64,000 nt of DNA from Cytobacillus oceanisediminis (GTDB taxonomy: Bacteria > Bacillota > Bacilli > Bacillales > Cytobacillaceae): NCBI RefSeq assembly GCF_007830235.1, contig NZ_VLKI01000004.1, forward strand, positions 248,001-312,000. The letters are read 5' to 3'. The notes under the pieces are model-generated. The model had not been told where the DNA came from, ran no database searches, and saw only the letters and a list, made by a program, of their open reading frames with translations. Shown here in pieces: positions 46,110-54,410 of the stretch. Numbering within the stretch: position 1 is the first letter of the stretch; each line of letters starts with the position of its first letter. Position numbers and translations under genes: made by a program.

Positions 46110-46358
46110 TTATATAGCACCTCCAGTTGGTTATATCTTTAGATTAATCTTACAATTCTGTGACAAGTGCCGGCAATGTTTCGAAAATACAAAGATTTCC
46201 CCCATCTTTTGTTGATAGAAGACAATTGAAGGTGAGATTTTCCAGACTGCCGAGATTCCGATCCAGTTAAAAAAATAATATGTAAGAAAAGTTTCCATAT
46301 TATTATTTACATTGCCAAGCATTTGTATTTAAATAGTAATATAGTTTTGAATATTTAT

Positions 46359-46373
46359 TTATTTCTGAAAAAA
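46359..46373 (+). promoter_or_regulatory. CodY-box-like site before livJ
   Basis: TTATTTCTGAAAAAA has the full inner core TTTCTGAAAA of the CodY box AATTTTCWGAAAATT (10 of 15 matches) just upstream of the RBS. CodY control of branched-chain amino acid uptake is plausible. Confidence 0.35.
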
Positions 46374-46387
46374 ACGGGGGTTGGAAG

Positions 46388-47542
46388 ATGAGAAAACAGT
46401 TGAAGAGATTTGCCAAATTAACAGCCTTGTCCAGTTTGCTGGTTCTGTCTGCATGCGGCGGCAACCAGGCTGCAGGGGACAAAGAGGGGCAAAGCGGCGG
46501 AGGAGCAGTCAAAGCAGATATAGGAGTTATTTCCTATATCAGCGGACCTGGAGCAGCTTATGGGGAAGCGATCACCAACGGCTTAAAACTTGCGCAGGAG
46601 GAGATTAATAGCAAAGGTGAGGTAGAGATAAACCTTGTTATTGAAGATTCAGCAGGCAAGCAGGACCAAGCTTTGACAGCAGCTCAAAAATTAATGAATT
46701 CCGAGAATGTGACAGGCATTATCGGACCTACCTTAAGCACAGAAATGAATGTAGTCGGCCCTGAGGCAGATCTAAACGGAGTCCCAATTATGGGAACATC
46801 GACTACAGCAGAGGGCATCCCGCAAATAGGGGATTATGTATTCCGCAACTCGCTTCCTGAAGCATTGGCCATCCCGGCTGCAATCGACAAAGCGATTGAA
46901 AAATATGATGCTAAAAAAGTTGCAATCCTATATGGAAATGATGATGTATTTACAAAATCGGGCTTTGATACGATGAAAAAGGCTGCAGAAGAAAAAGGCT
47001 TGGAAATATTGACGATTGAAACCTTCCAAAAAGGACAATCCGACTATAACGCACAGTTAACAAAAATTAAAGGCTTAAATCCGGATCTGATTTTGGCTTC
47101 TGCTCTATATAACGAAGGGGCAGTCATTATGGACCAAGCACGCAAAATGGGTATTGATGTTCCTTTTGTAGGCGGAAACGGCTTTAACTCACCCGAGGTA
47201 ATCAACATCGCAGGTGATGCGGCAAATGGGCTTATTGTAGCAACGCCTTGGTACGGTGAAAAAGAAGATGAAAAGGTTCAGGATTTTGTCAGCAAATATG
47301 AAGAAGAATACAGCAAAAAGCCAGACCAATTTGCAGCCCAGGCATATGATGCGCTTTATATTATGGCAGAAGCATTGAAAAATGCCGGTGAAGCTGACCG
47401 TGATGCTCTTCGGGACGCATTGGCTGAAGTCCAGGGCTTTAATGGAATCCTTGGTGAGTTCTCTTTTGATGAAGAAGGGGATGTCGTAATGGATCCAACT
47501 GTCTTGGTGATTGAAGATGGAGCTTTCAAGGTTTTTGAATAA
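46388..47542 (+). CDS. livJ: LivJ/LivK-like branched-chain amino acid binding lipoprotein
   Basis: A 384-residue family-1 binding protein with a lipoprotein signal (LLVLSAC, Cys23) and the Leu/Ile/Val-binding fold (IGVISYISGPGAAYGEAITNGLKLA; GIIGPTLSTEM). It feeds the LivHMGF importer encoded downstream. A strong hairpin follows, then a palindromic repeat. Confidence 0.88.
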   Translation: MRKQLKRFAKLTALSSLLVLSACGGNQAAGDKEGQSGGGAVKADIGVISYISGPGAAYGEAITNGLKLAQEEINSKGEVEINLVIEDSAGKQDQALTAAQKLMNSENVTGIIGPTLSTEMNVVGPEADLNGVPIMGTSTTAEGIPQIGDYVFRNSLPEALAIPAAIDKAIEKYDAKKVAILYGNDDVFTKSGFDTMKKAAEEKGLEILTIETFQKGQSDYNAQLTKIKGLNPDLILASALYNEGAVIMDQARKMGIDVPFVGGNGFNSPEVINIAGDAANGLIVATPWYGEKEDEKVQDFVSKYEEEYSKKPDQFAAQAYDALYIMAEALKNAGEADRDALRDALAEVQGFNGILGEFSFDEEGDVVMDPTVLVIEDGAFKVFE

Positions 47543-47555
47543 TAAAGGTAATCCT

Positions 47556-47599
47556 AAGTAAAGCTCTGGCGCTCAATAGTGCCTGAGCTTTACTTTTAA
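47556..47599 (+). terminator. Hairpin after livJ
   Basis: AAGTAAAGCTCTGGC and GCCTGAGCTTTACTT (47581-47595) pair strongly (one mismatch), followed by TT. It probably limits readthrough into livH. Confidence 0.85.
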
Positions 47600-47605
47600 G
47601 GGTTA

Positions 47606-47785
47606 AGCTGTGTTAAAGCTAAATGTTGATTTTAACACGTGTTGTTTGGAGCGGAAGGCACGAGATTCTAGCGGAAAAAGCGTACCCATGGGATACCCCG
47701 CAGGCGCAGAACGCCAAGGAGTGTCGGAATCCCGCGGTTCCCTGAGTGCTTGCAGCGGAAATCAACACTCATGTTTAACAGAGCC
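47606..47785. repeat. Bacillaceae intergenic palindromic repeat, copy 2 (between livJ and livH)
   Basis: Ends AGCTGTGTTAAAG and GTTTAACAGAGCC match as inverted repeats at 11 of 13. The inner part has GTTGTTTGGAGCGGAAGGCACGAG and GCAGCGGAAATCAACA. It separates the binding protein gene from the permease genes within one transport locus. Confidence 0.85.
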
Positions 47786-47837
47786 AAAAATTAGAATTAC
47801 AAGCTTCATATAAAAAAATGTTAGTAGGTGGATAGCC

Positions 47838-48713
47838 GTGTTAATTGAACAATTAATAAACGGAATAACCCTTGGCAGTATTTATGCCATCGTTGCGCTT
47901 GGGTTTACACTAGTCTTCGGGGTGCTAGGCATTATTAACATGGCGCACGGAGAGATCTTTATGTTTGGCGCCTTTATCGGCGTTGTTGTGACAGCAACCT
48001 TCAAAGGGCCGCTTTGGCTCGCTTTCCTGGCAGCCATTTTGGTTACTGCTGCAATGGGGTATATGCTTGAACGTTTTGCTCTAAGACCGCTGCGAAGTAA
48101 ACAGGGTGTTTCACATTTAGCGCCATTAATCAGTACAATCGGTGTTTCAATATTACTGGAAAACCTGTCCCATCATCTTTTTGGTCCAGGCAATCATCCA
48201 TTCCGTGCTTCATTCGCTGAAATAAGTTTTCAGATCGGATCGATTACCATATACCTCGTGCAGATTGTCATTTTTGTCATTTCTGTACTTTTGATGTACG
48301 CTCTTTCTTTTTGGCTTGGCAAAACAAAGGCAGGCAAGGCGTTAAGGGCAACAGCGGAAAATCTGGAAACTGCAAGCCTTCTTGGCGTTGATGTAAAAAG
48401 AACGATTACGATGACCGTTATCATTGCATCGGCTATGGGAGGAATTGCCGGCATCCTGGTCGGGATGGCTTTTAACTCTGTTACGCCGCAGATGGGATTA
48501 TCCATAGGGCTAAAAGGGCTTGCCATTATCATTCTCGGAGGCATGGGAAATGTCAAAGGAGCAATGGCAGGCGGGCTGATCCTTGGATTGGCGGAAACTT
48601 TCGTTGTAGTTTACGGCAATTCCGGATACAAGGATGCAATAGCTTTTGTGGCTATAATCGTCATACTTCTCATTAGGCCTCAAGGGTTGTTTGGCCAAAA
48701 AATCTCAGCGTAA
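47838..48713 (+). CDS. livH: LivH-like branched-chain amino acid permease
   Basis: A 291-residue permease with eight or so membrane helices and the LivH motif (NGITLGSIYAIVALGFTLVFGVLGIINMAHGE). GTG start at 47838 after TAGGTGGAT. Starts the livHMGF run. Confidence 0.9.
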   Translation: MLIEQLINGITLGSIYAIVALGFTLVFGVLGIINMAHGEIFMFGAFIGVVVTATFKGPLWLAFLAAILVTAAMGYMLERFALRPLRSKQGVSHLAPLISTIGVSILLENLSHHLFGPGNHPFRASFAEISFQIGSITIYLVQIVIFVISVLLMYALSFWLGKTKAGKALRATAENLETASLLGVDVKRTITMTVIIASAMGGIAGILVGMAFNSVTPQMGLSIGLKGLAIIILGGMGNVKGAMAGGLILGLAETFVVVYGNSGYKDAIAFVAIIVILLIRPQGLFGQKISA

Positions 48714-48725
48714 GAAGGTGAATCC

Positions 48726-49703
48726 ATGCTTGCAGAATTAATTAATCCATATCACTTACAGGTTGCTTCCTTTATACTAATCAACATTATTCTAGGGGTA
48801 AGCATTTATATTACACTATCAACGGGACAGCTGTCGCTTGCCAATGCTGGGTTTATGGGGATCGGCGCTTATACTTCCGCACTTTTGACGCTGAATTTTG
48901 ACCTCCCGATTATTGTGGGGATACTCGCAGGAACCTTAATGGCCGGTTTGTTCGGAATTATAATCGGAATTCCAACTTTAAGGCTTCAAGGAGTTTATCT
49001 GGCGATTGTTACCCTTGGCTTTGGAGAAGTTATTCGTGTTATTTTTGTAAACTGGGAGTCGCTGACAAAGGGTGCTGTTGGTTTATCAGGCATACCGCAT
49101 ATGGGGCGTGAAATCCTGAATACACTAAAAGGCTTTGGCTTTGATCCGAAGGTGCTCGGCCTGCAAAATAACCAGTTTGTTTTCTTAACTATTTTCCTTC
49201 TCTTATTAGTAATTACTACCAGCATTGTCATGTTTTTTAGAAGACAAAACCGTTCTCGTGTCGGACGGGCTTTTGCTGCAATCAAGCTTGATGAAAAGGC
49301 AGCGGAGTCAATGGGAATCAACATCACCTATTATAAAGTCCTTGCTTTTGCACAGGGAGCATTGGTAGCAGGATTTGCCGGCACTTTGTTTGCGCACGTG
49401 CTAGCTTACATAAGCCCGGCCGATTTTGCCTATCACCGTGCAGTCGAAATTTTAATTTTTGCGGTCTTTGGCGGCAGTGAAGTCATTTGGGGGCCGGTAT
49501 TTGGGGCGCTATTCTTGACCGTCATGCCAGAAGTGCTTCGTTTTATCAGCGAATACCGCTATATGATTTACGGTTTAATCATCATTATTATGATGGCTGT
49601 TCGTCCTCAGGGACTTATTGATGTAAATATTTTAAACTGGATTAAGCTGAAAACATCAAAGAGGGGGCAAAAGCATGGTACTTCAAGTCAAAAAAGCATG
49701 TAA
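48726..49703 (+). CDS. livM: LivM-like branched-chain amino acid permease
   Basis: A 325-residue permease (IYITLSTGQLSLANAGFMGIGAYTSALL; the EAA-like loop with GRAFAAIKLDEKAAESMGI). It forms a heterodimer with LivH. It begins 12 bp after livH, and overlaps livG by 29 bp. Confidence 0.9.
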   Translation: MLAELINPYHLQVASFILINIILGVSIYITLSTGQLSLANAGFMGIGAYTSALLTLNFDLPIIVGILAGTLMAGLFGIIIGIPTLRLQGVYLAIVTLGFGEVIRVIFVNWESLTKGAVGLSGIPHMGREILNTLKGFGFDPKVLGLQNNQFVFLTIFLLLLVITTSIVMFFRRQNRSRVGRAFAAIKLDEKAAESMGINITYYKVLAFAQGALVAGFAGTLFAHVLAYISPADFAYHRAVEILIFAVFGGSEVIWGPVFGALFLTVMPEVLRFISEYRYMIYGLIIIIMMAVRPQGLIDVNILNWIKLKTSKRGQKHGTSSQKSM

Positions 49704-50448
49704 AAACTTTGGCGGGCTGAGTGCTCTGTCTGATGTCTCATTTTCTATAAATAAGGGAGAAATCTTTGGGCTGATTGGACCCAATGGCGCAGGCAAAACA
49801 ACGATGTTCAATTTGATTACATCGATGTTTACACCCACTTCCGGGGAAATTATATTTAACGCAGAAAACATAAATGGCCTGAAGCCCCATCTCATTACGA
49901 AAAAAGGCATTTGCCGGACATTCCAGAACATTCGTCTATTTCCGCAAATGACAGCTGAGGAAAACGTAATGGTAGGGGAGCATTGCCGGAGCAAAGCAGG
50001 GGTATTCAGCAGTGTCTTTCGAACAAAAGCCCAGCGCCAGGAAGAGGAAAGAATCCGCCGCAAAGCAAATGAATTGCTTGAATTTGTTGGTTTGGGAGAA
50101 TATGCGGATGTTGTCTCGGACAGCCTGGCATACGGCCAGCAAAGAAGACTGGAAATAGCCAGAGCCTTGGCCAGCAGTCCTCAGCTTCTTCTTCTCGATG
50201 AGCCGGCAGCAGGAATGAATGAAACAGAAACAAGCGAACTTTTTCACCTTATTAAGAAGATTCAGGAGAAGGGGATTACTGTGCTGCTAATTGAGCATGA
50301 TATGCCTCTTGTAATGAATTTATGCGACCGGATTGCGGTACTTAACTTTGGCAAGAAGATTGCAGAAGGAACACCGGCCGACATTCAGAATAACCCTGAT
50401 GTCATCGAAGCCTATCTCGGCAGCGAGGAGGAAGATATGTATGCTTAA
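49675..50448 (+). CDS. livG: LivG-like ATPase
   Basis: A 257-residue ATPase: Walker A GPNGAGKTT, LivG-type signature AYGQQRRLEIARAL, Walker B LLLDEPAAGMN, H-loop EHDMP. Starts at ATG 49675 inside livM, with GAGGGGG just ahead. The stop overlaps livF by 8 bp. Confidence 0.92.
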   Translation: MVLQVKKACKNFGGLSALSDVSFSINKGEIFGLIGPNGAGKTTMFNLITSMFTPTSGEIIFNAENINGLKPHLITKKGICRTFQNIRLFPQMTAEENVMVGEHCRSKAGVFSSVFRTKAQRQEEERIRRKANELLEFVGLGEYADVVSDSLAYGQQRRLEIARALASSPQLLLLDEPAAGMNETETSELFHLIKKIQEKGITVLLIEHDMPLVMNLCDRIAVLNFGKKIAEGTPADIQNNPDVIEAYLGSEEEDMYA

Positions 50449-51151
50449 AGTAAACGGCATTTCCGCCTTTTATGGTAAAATCCAGGTGCTTAAGAACATT
50501 GGTCTGGAGGTCGAAGAAGGAAGCATTGTCACAATTCTTGGAGCAAACGGAGCCGGGAAAACAACGACCATGAAGACTATATCTGGACTTCTGAAACCGC
50601 AGCAGGGCAGCATTGAATTTCAAGGTGAGGAAGTAAAGGGGCTGAGGCCTGATCAGCTGCTGAGAAAAGGAATTGCTCTTGTTCCGGAGGGCCGGCAGAT
50701 CCTATCAGGGATGACAGTGCTCGAAAACCTTGAAATGGGGGCATACCACCGAAAGGATAATGAGATTGACCGGGATATTAAAAATGTAATGGAAAGATTC
50801 CCGATTCTTGAGGAAAGGCAGAAGCAGCTTGGGGGGACTTTATCAGGCGGCCAGCAGCAAATGCTCGCCATTGCCAGAGCAATCCTCAGCAAGCCCAAGC
50901 TTCTTCTCCTTGACGAACCATCAATGGGATTGGCCCCGTTGATCGTGGCTGATATTTTTAAAATTATAAAAGAAATTAATGAAGCTGGGACAACAGTCCT
51001 CCTGGTAGAGCAGAATGCAAGGCAGGCTCTGCGCATATCCGATTATGGATATGTGCTGGAAACCGGAAAAATCGTAGCAGAAGGAAGTTCCCAGGAGCTG
51101 TTGAATGACCCAAGAATCATGGAGGCCTATCTGGGACGGAAATCGAGTTAA
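50441..51151 (+). CDS. livF: LivF-like ATPase
   Basis: A 236-residue ATPase: Walker A GANGAGKTT, signature LSGGQQQMLAIARA, Walker B LLLDEPSMGLAP, H-loop (VEQNARQAL). The ATG at 50441 has GAGGAGG ahead; the upstream extension in the same frame is shadowed by livG. Last gene of the liv run. Confidence 0.92.
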   Translation: MLKVNGISAFYGKIQVLKNIGLEVEEGSIVTILGANGAGKTTTMKTISGLLKPQQGSIEFQGEEVKGLRPDQLLRKGIALVPEGRQILSGMTVLENLEMGAYHRKDNEIDRDIKNVMERFPILEERQKQLGGTLSGGQQQMLAIARAILSKPKLLLLDEPSMGLAPLIVADIFKIIKEINEAGTTVLLVEQNARQALRISDYGYVLETGKIVAEGSSQELLNDPRIMEAYLGRKSS

Positions 51152-51163
51152 AATATATTTTTG

Positions 51164-51195
51164 AAGGCCAAATCGGTTGATTTGGCCTTTGTATT
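51164..51195 (+). terminator. Terminator of livHMGF
   Basis: AAGGCCAAATC and GATTTGGCCTT, then a T-rich tail. Confidence 0.85.
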
Positions 51196-51260
51196 TACAA
51201 AGATGAAATTATGGTAAAATCGGTTCGAGAATGATATAAGAACACCATTTGGAGGACCGG

Positions 51261-52241
51261 ATGAAAAAGATCAAAAAGTTTTTTAAAAGACTGCTCTTGT
51301 TTTTACTAATCCTTGCCGTGTTTATGTTTGCCAATAACAGCTCCCTGTTTACAAAAGAAGGGGAAGAGAAGCCTTTGCTGCTGGCGCATAGAGGGATGGC
51401 ACAGACCTTTCATATGGAAGGAATAACTGGGGATACGTGTACGGCAGAGCGAATTTATGAGCCTGAACATCCTTTTATAGAAAATACCATTCCATCAATG
51501 GAGGCGGCTTTTGAAGGTGGGGCTGATGTTATAGAATTGGATATCCAGCCGACGAAGGATGGCCAGTTTGCTGTTTTTCATGATTGGACACTGGAATGCC
51601 GGACAGATGGCCAGGGAGTTACCAGGGAACATACAATGGAGGAACTGAAACAGCTCGACATTGGATACGGTTATACAGCCGATAAGGGAAAAACTTTTCC
51701 GTTTCGAGGAAAAGAAACCGGACTTATGCCTTCGCTTGATGATGTAATGGAGCATTTTCCGGAAAGCAACTTTTTAATCCATATTAAAAGCAATGATCCG
51801 AATGAAGGAAAACAGCTTGCTGGATATCTTTCAAAGTTCCCGGAAAGCCGGCTGCAGGAAATAACGGTATATGGAGGAGATGAACCTATTGCTGCGCTTC
51901 AGGAGAAATTGCCTGGCATACGCGTGATGTCAAAGGCCACCCTAAAGAGCTGTCTCTTGCCCTATCTGGCAGCTGGCTGGACAGGATATATTCCTAATTC
52001 CTGTGAAGAGACGCAGCTGCATATCCCTGAAGCTTATGCAAAATGGATGTGGGGCTGGCCTCATAAGTTTATAAACCGTATGGATAAAGCAGGCACAAAT
52101 GTTATCGTAGTTGCAGGCGACGGCGGCTGGTCGGAAGGCTTTGATACACCTGCAGATTTGGGACGTCTTCCCGCTGGTTATTCCGGGGGTATATGGACAA
52201 ACCGGATTGATCTAATTGCACCCGTTTACAAGGAAAATTGA
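51261..52241 (+). CDS. Glycerophosphodiester phosphodiesterase-family protein (membrane-anchored)
   Basis: A 326-residue protein: an N-terminal membrane helix (about 10-27) and a GDPD TIM barrel on the outside (LLLAHRGM, then ENTIPSMEAAFEGGADVIELDIQPTKDGQFAVFHD: active His, Glu and Asp metal ligands). It would cleave glycerophosphodiesters to glycerol-3-phosphate. The ATG at 51261 follows GGAGG (51251-51255); TTG 51249 lies before it. Confidence 0.85.
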   Translation: MKKIKKFFKRLLLFLLILAVFMFANNSSLFTKEGEEKPLLLAHRGMAQTFHMEGITGDTCTAERIYEPEHPFIENTIPSMEAAFEGGADVIELDIQPTKDGQFAVFHDWTLECRTDGQGVTREHTMEELKQLDIGYGYTADKGKTFPFRGKETGLMPSLDDVMEHFPESNFLIHIKSNDPNEGKQLAGYLSKFPESRLQEITVYGGDEPIAALQEKLPGIRVMSKATLKSCLLPYLAAGWTGYIPNSCEETQLHIPEAYAKWMWGWPHKFINRMDKAGTNVIVVAGDGGWSEGFDTPADLGRLPAGYSGGIWTNRIDLIAPVYKEN

Positions 52242-52268
52242 CGCTTGGAATCATCCAGGCGTTTTTTT
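52241..52268 (+). terminator. Terminator of the GDPD gene
   Basis: ACGCTTGGA and TCCAGGCGT, one G-U pair, followed by T7. The stop codon lies at its start. Confidence 0.9.
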
Positions 52269-52270
52269 AT

Positions 52271-52455
52271 TAAGCTCTGAAAAAGCTCAATGTTGATATT
52301 AGTATTCTGTTGATTGGAGCGGAAGGCGCGGGACTCCAGTGATAGGAGTGAGTCAAAGGGAGGCCCAGCAGGCTTAGTGTTTGAGGAGCGTGGGACCGCC
52401 CGCGGTTCGCTGAGTGCCTGGGAGCGGAAATCAACAGGCAAGTTTAACAAAGCTT
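52271..52455. repeat. Bacillaceae intergenic palindromic repeat, copy 3
   Basis: Left end AAGCTCTGAAAAAGCTC and right end TTTAACAAAGCTT; inner TGTTGATTGGAGCGGAAGGCGCG and GGAGCGGAAATCAACAGG. Same family as copies 1 and 2. The rest of the gap to 52680 contains only a hairpin at 52519-52549 and AT-rich promoter-like DNA. Confidence 0.85.
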
Positions 52456-52518
52456 TTTATTATTAGATCAATTTCTGCTTTTATAGACTGTTTAAACTTG
52501 GGAATTTCACACAGATGT

Positions 52519-52549
52519 TTAAGGGCGCCTGCCCTTTTCTAATTTTTTT
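52519..52549 (+). terminator. Short terminator-like hairpin in the leader of the exporter operon
   Basis: AAGGGC-GCCT-GCCCTT followed by TTCTAATTTTTTT. No gene ends here. It could be the end of a leader transcript or an attenuator for the ABC exporter genes starting at 52680. Confidence 0.5.
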
Positions 52550-52679
52550 ACAGGTAAATTATTTAAAAATTTTGTAAAAAGGGATATTATATTTATAGCG
52601 TTATAATATTTAGTTTATCGAAGGATTTCAAATGGCTTTTTATACATATATTTTGCAATTACAGCTTGGGGGACTACGA

Positions 52680-54410
52680 ATGGCGAGGATTCTATCATAC
52701 TTAAAACCGTACCGGATCGCGGTGGCGGTTGCTCTTTTGCTAATGCTGACAGAGCTCGTGGTTGAGCTTATTCAGCCATTGCTAATGGCAAAAATCATAG
52801 ATAAAGGTATTATGCAAAACGACCTTCAGGAGGTTATGAAATGGGGAGGAATCATGGTCGGAGCTTCATTTGCAGCTTTTGCTGCAGGCGTAATCAATTC
52901 CTTCTATGCTGCCCATGTCAGCCAAAGCTTCGGTTTTGATGTGAGAAAAAGTTTATATGAAAAAGTGCAATCCTTCTCTTTTGCCAATTTTAATCACTTC
53001 CCTACTTCTTCTCTGATTACAAGAATGACCAATGATATTACACAGCTGCAAAATACAGTCTTTATGAGTCTTAGAATTATGATGAGAGCGCCGCTATTAA
53101 TTATCGGCGGCCTTGGGATGGCATTTGTTGTGAATGTAAAACTGGCACTCATTTTATCTGTCGTTGCACCTTTTCTATTTCTTTTCCTGTTTTGGGTGAT
53201 GGGCAAAGGGGGTTCAATGTTTAAAGAGGTTCAGGAAAAACTGGATGCAGTAAATAGTGTTATGCAGGAAAATTTGTCGGGCATTCGCTTAATAAAAGCC
53301 TTTGTCCGCAGAAAGCATGAGGTGAAACGCTTTACAGGAACCAATAAGGATCTTAGAGATGGAACAATCAAAGCATTGCGGCTTATGGAAGTAACCATGC
53401 CGGTGCTTCTTCTGATTATGAACCTTTGCATTCTGGGTGTACTATGGTTTGGGAGCATCCAGGTCAATACAGAGGGTGTGAAGGTGGGAGAGGTTGTCGC
53501 AATTGTCAACTATGCAACCAGGATAACGGCTGCTTTTTCGATCTTTTCCTGGATTATTATGGCCTTTTCAAGGGCCCGTGCCTCTGCAAATCGTGTCACT
53601 GAGGTATTGGAAACAGAGGTTGATTTAGCGGATCTTTGGGACTCCCGAAAGGATTTAACAGTCAATGAAGGAAAAATTGAATTCACAAATGTCTCATTTC
53701 AATATCCGGGAACGGCCGAAATGGTTCTCGAAGATATTAGCTTTAAAATAAATCCGGGCGAAACGGTCGCCATCCTCGGAGCCACGGGAGCGGGCAAGAC
53801 CTCTTTATTCCAGCTCATTCCCCGACTTTATGATGTAACTGGAGGAATAGTTAAGATTGATGGGCATGATGTCCGCAAGATGAAAATGGAGAACCTCCGC
53901 AGGAAGGTCGGTTTCGTGCCGCAGGAAGCCTTGCTTTTTACAGGAAGTGTGAAAGAAAACATTTCATGGGGCAAGGAAGATGCCACTATGGTGGAAATTA
54001 CTGCAGCATCTGTAAATGCACAAATTCACGAAACCATTATGAACCTTCCTCAGCAATATGATACAAGAGTGGGGCAAAAGGGTGTTAATCTATCCGGCGG
54101 GCAAAAACAAAGATTGTCGATTGCGCGGGCTCTTGTGAGAATGCCGAAAATTTTGCTGCTCGATGACAGCACGAGCGCGTTGGATATGAAAACAGAAGCA
54201 AAGCTGCTGGGCGCTCTAAAGGAGTATACTTGCACGACATTGATTATCACGCAGAAAATCAGCACCGCAATTGAAGCGGACCGGATTTTGCTTCTGGAGG
54301 ATGGAAAGCTGCTGGCTGAAGGCGATCATGACAGCCTGCTAAAAACATCCGGATTATACAAAAGGATTTTCCAATCCCAATCAGGAGAGGAGAATAGAAA
54401 CTATGCTTAA
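52680..54410 (+). CDS. ABC exporter half-transporter A (non-canonical ATP site; YfiB-like)
   Basis: A 576-residue type-IV exporter: 6 membrane helices (1-300) and an ATPase domain with Walker A GATGAGKTS, signature LSGGQKQ, but Walker B LLLDDSTSALD (Asp instead of catalytic Glu) and IITQKIST in the H-loop (Gln instead of His). It thus contributes the inactive ATP site of a heterodimer and its good signature to the active site. ATG 52680 follows GGGGGA. It overlaps the partner gene by 8 bp. Confidence 0.85.
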   Translation: MARILSYLKPYRIAVAVALLLMLTELVVELIQPLLMAKIIDKGIMQNDLQEVMKWGGIMVGASFAAFAAGVINSFYAAHVSQSFGFDVRKSLYEKVQSFSFANFNHFPTSSLITRMTNDITQLQNTVFMSLRIMMRAPLLIIGGLGMAFVVNVKLALILSVVAPFLFLFLFWVMGKGGSMFKEVQEKLDAVNSVMQENLSGIRLIKAFVRRKHEVKRFTGTNKDLRDGTIKALRLMEVTMPVLLLIMNLCILGVLWFGSIQVNTEGVKVGEVVAIVNYATRITAAFSIFSWIIMAFSRARASANRVTEVLETEVDLADLWDSRKDLTVNEGKIEFTNVSFQYPGTAEMVLEDISFKINPGETVAILGATGAGKTSLFQLIPRLYDVTGGIVKIDGHDVRKMKMENLRRKVGFVPQEALLFTGSVKENISWGKEDATMVEITAASVNAQIHETIMNLPQQYDTRVGQKGVNLSGGQKQRLSIARALVRMPKILLLDDSTSALDMKTEAKLLGALKEYTCTTLIITQKISTAIEADRILLLEDGKLLAEGDHDSLLKTSGLYKRIFQSQSGEENRNYA

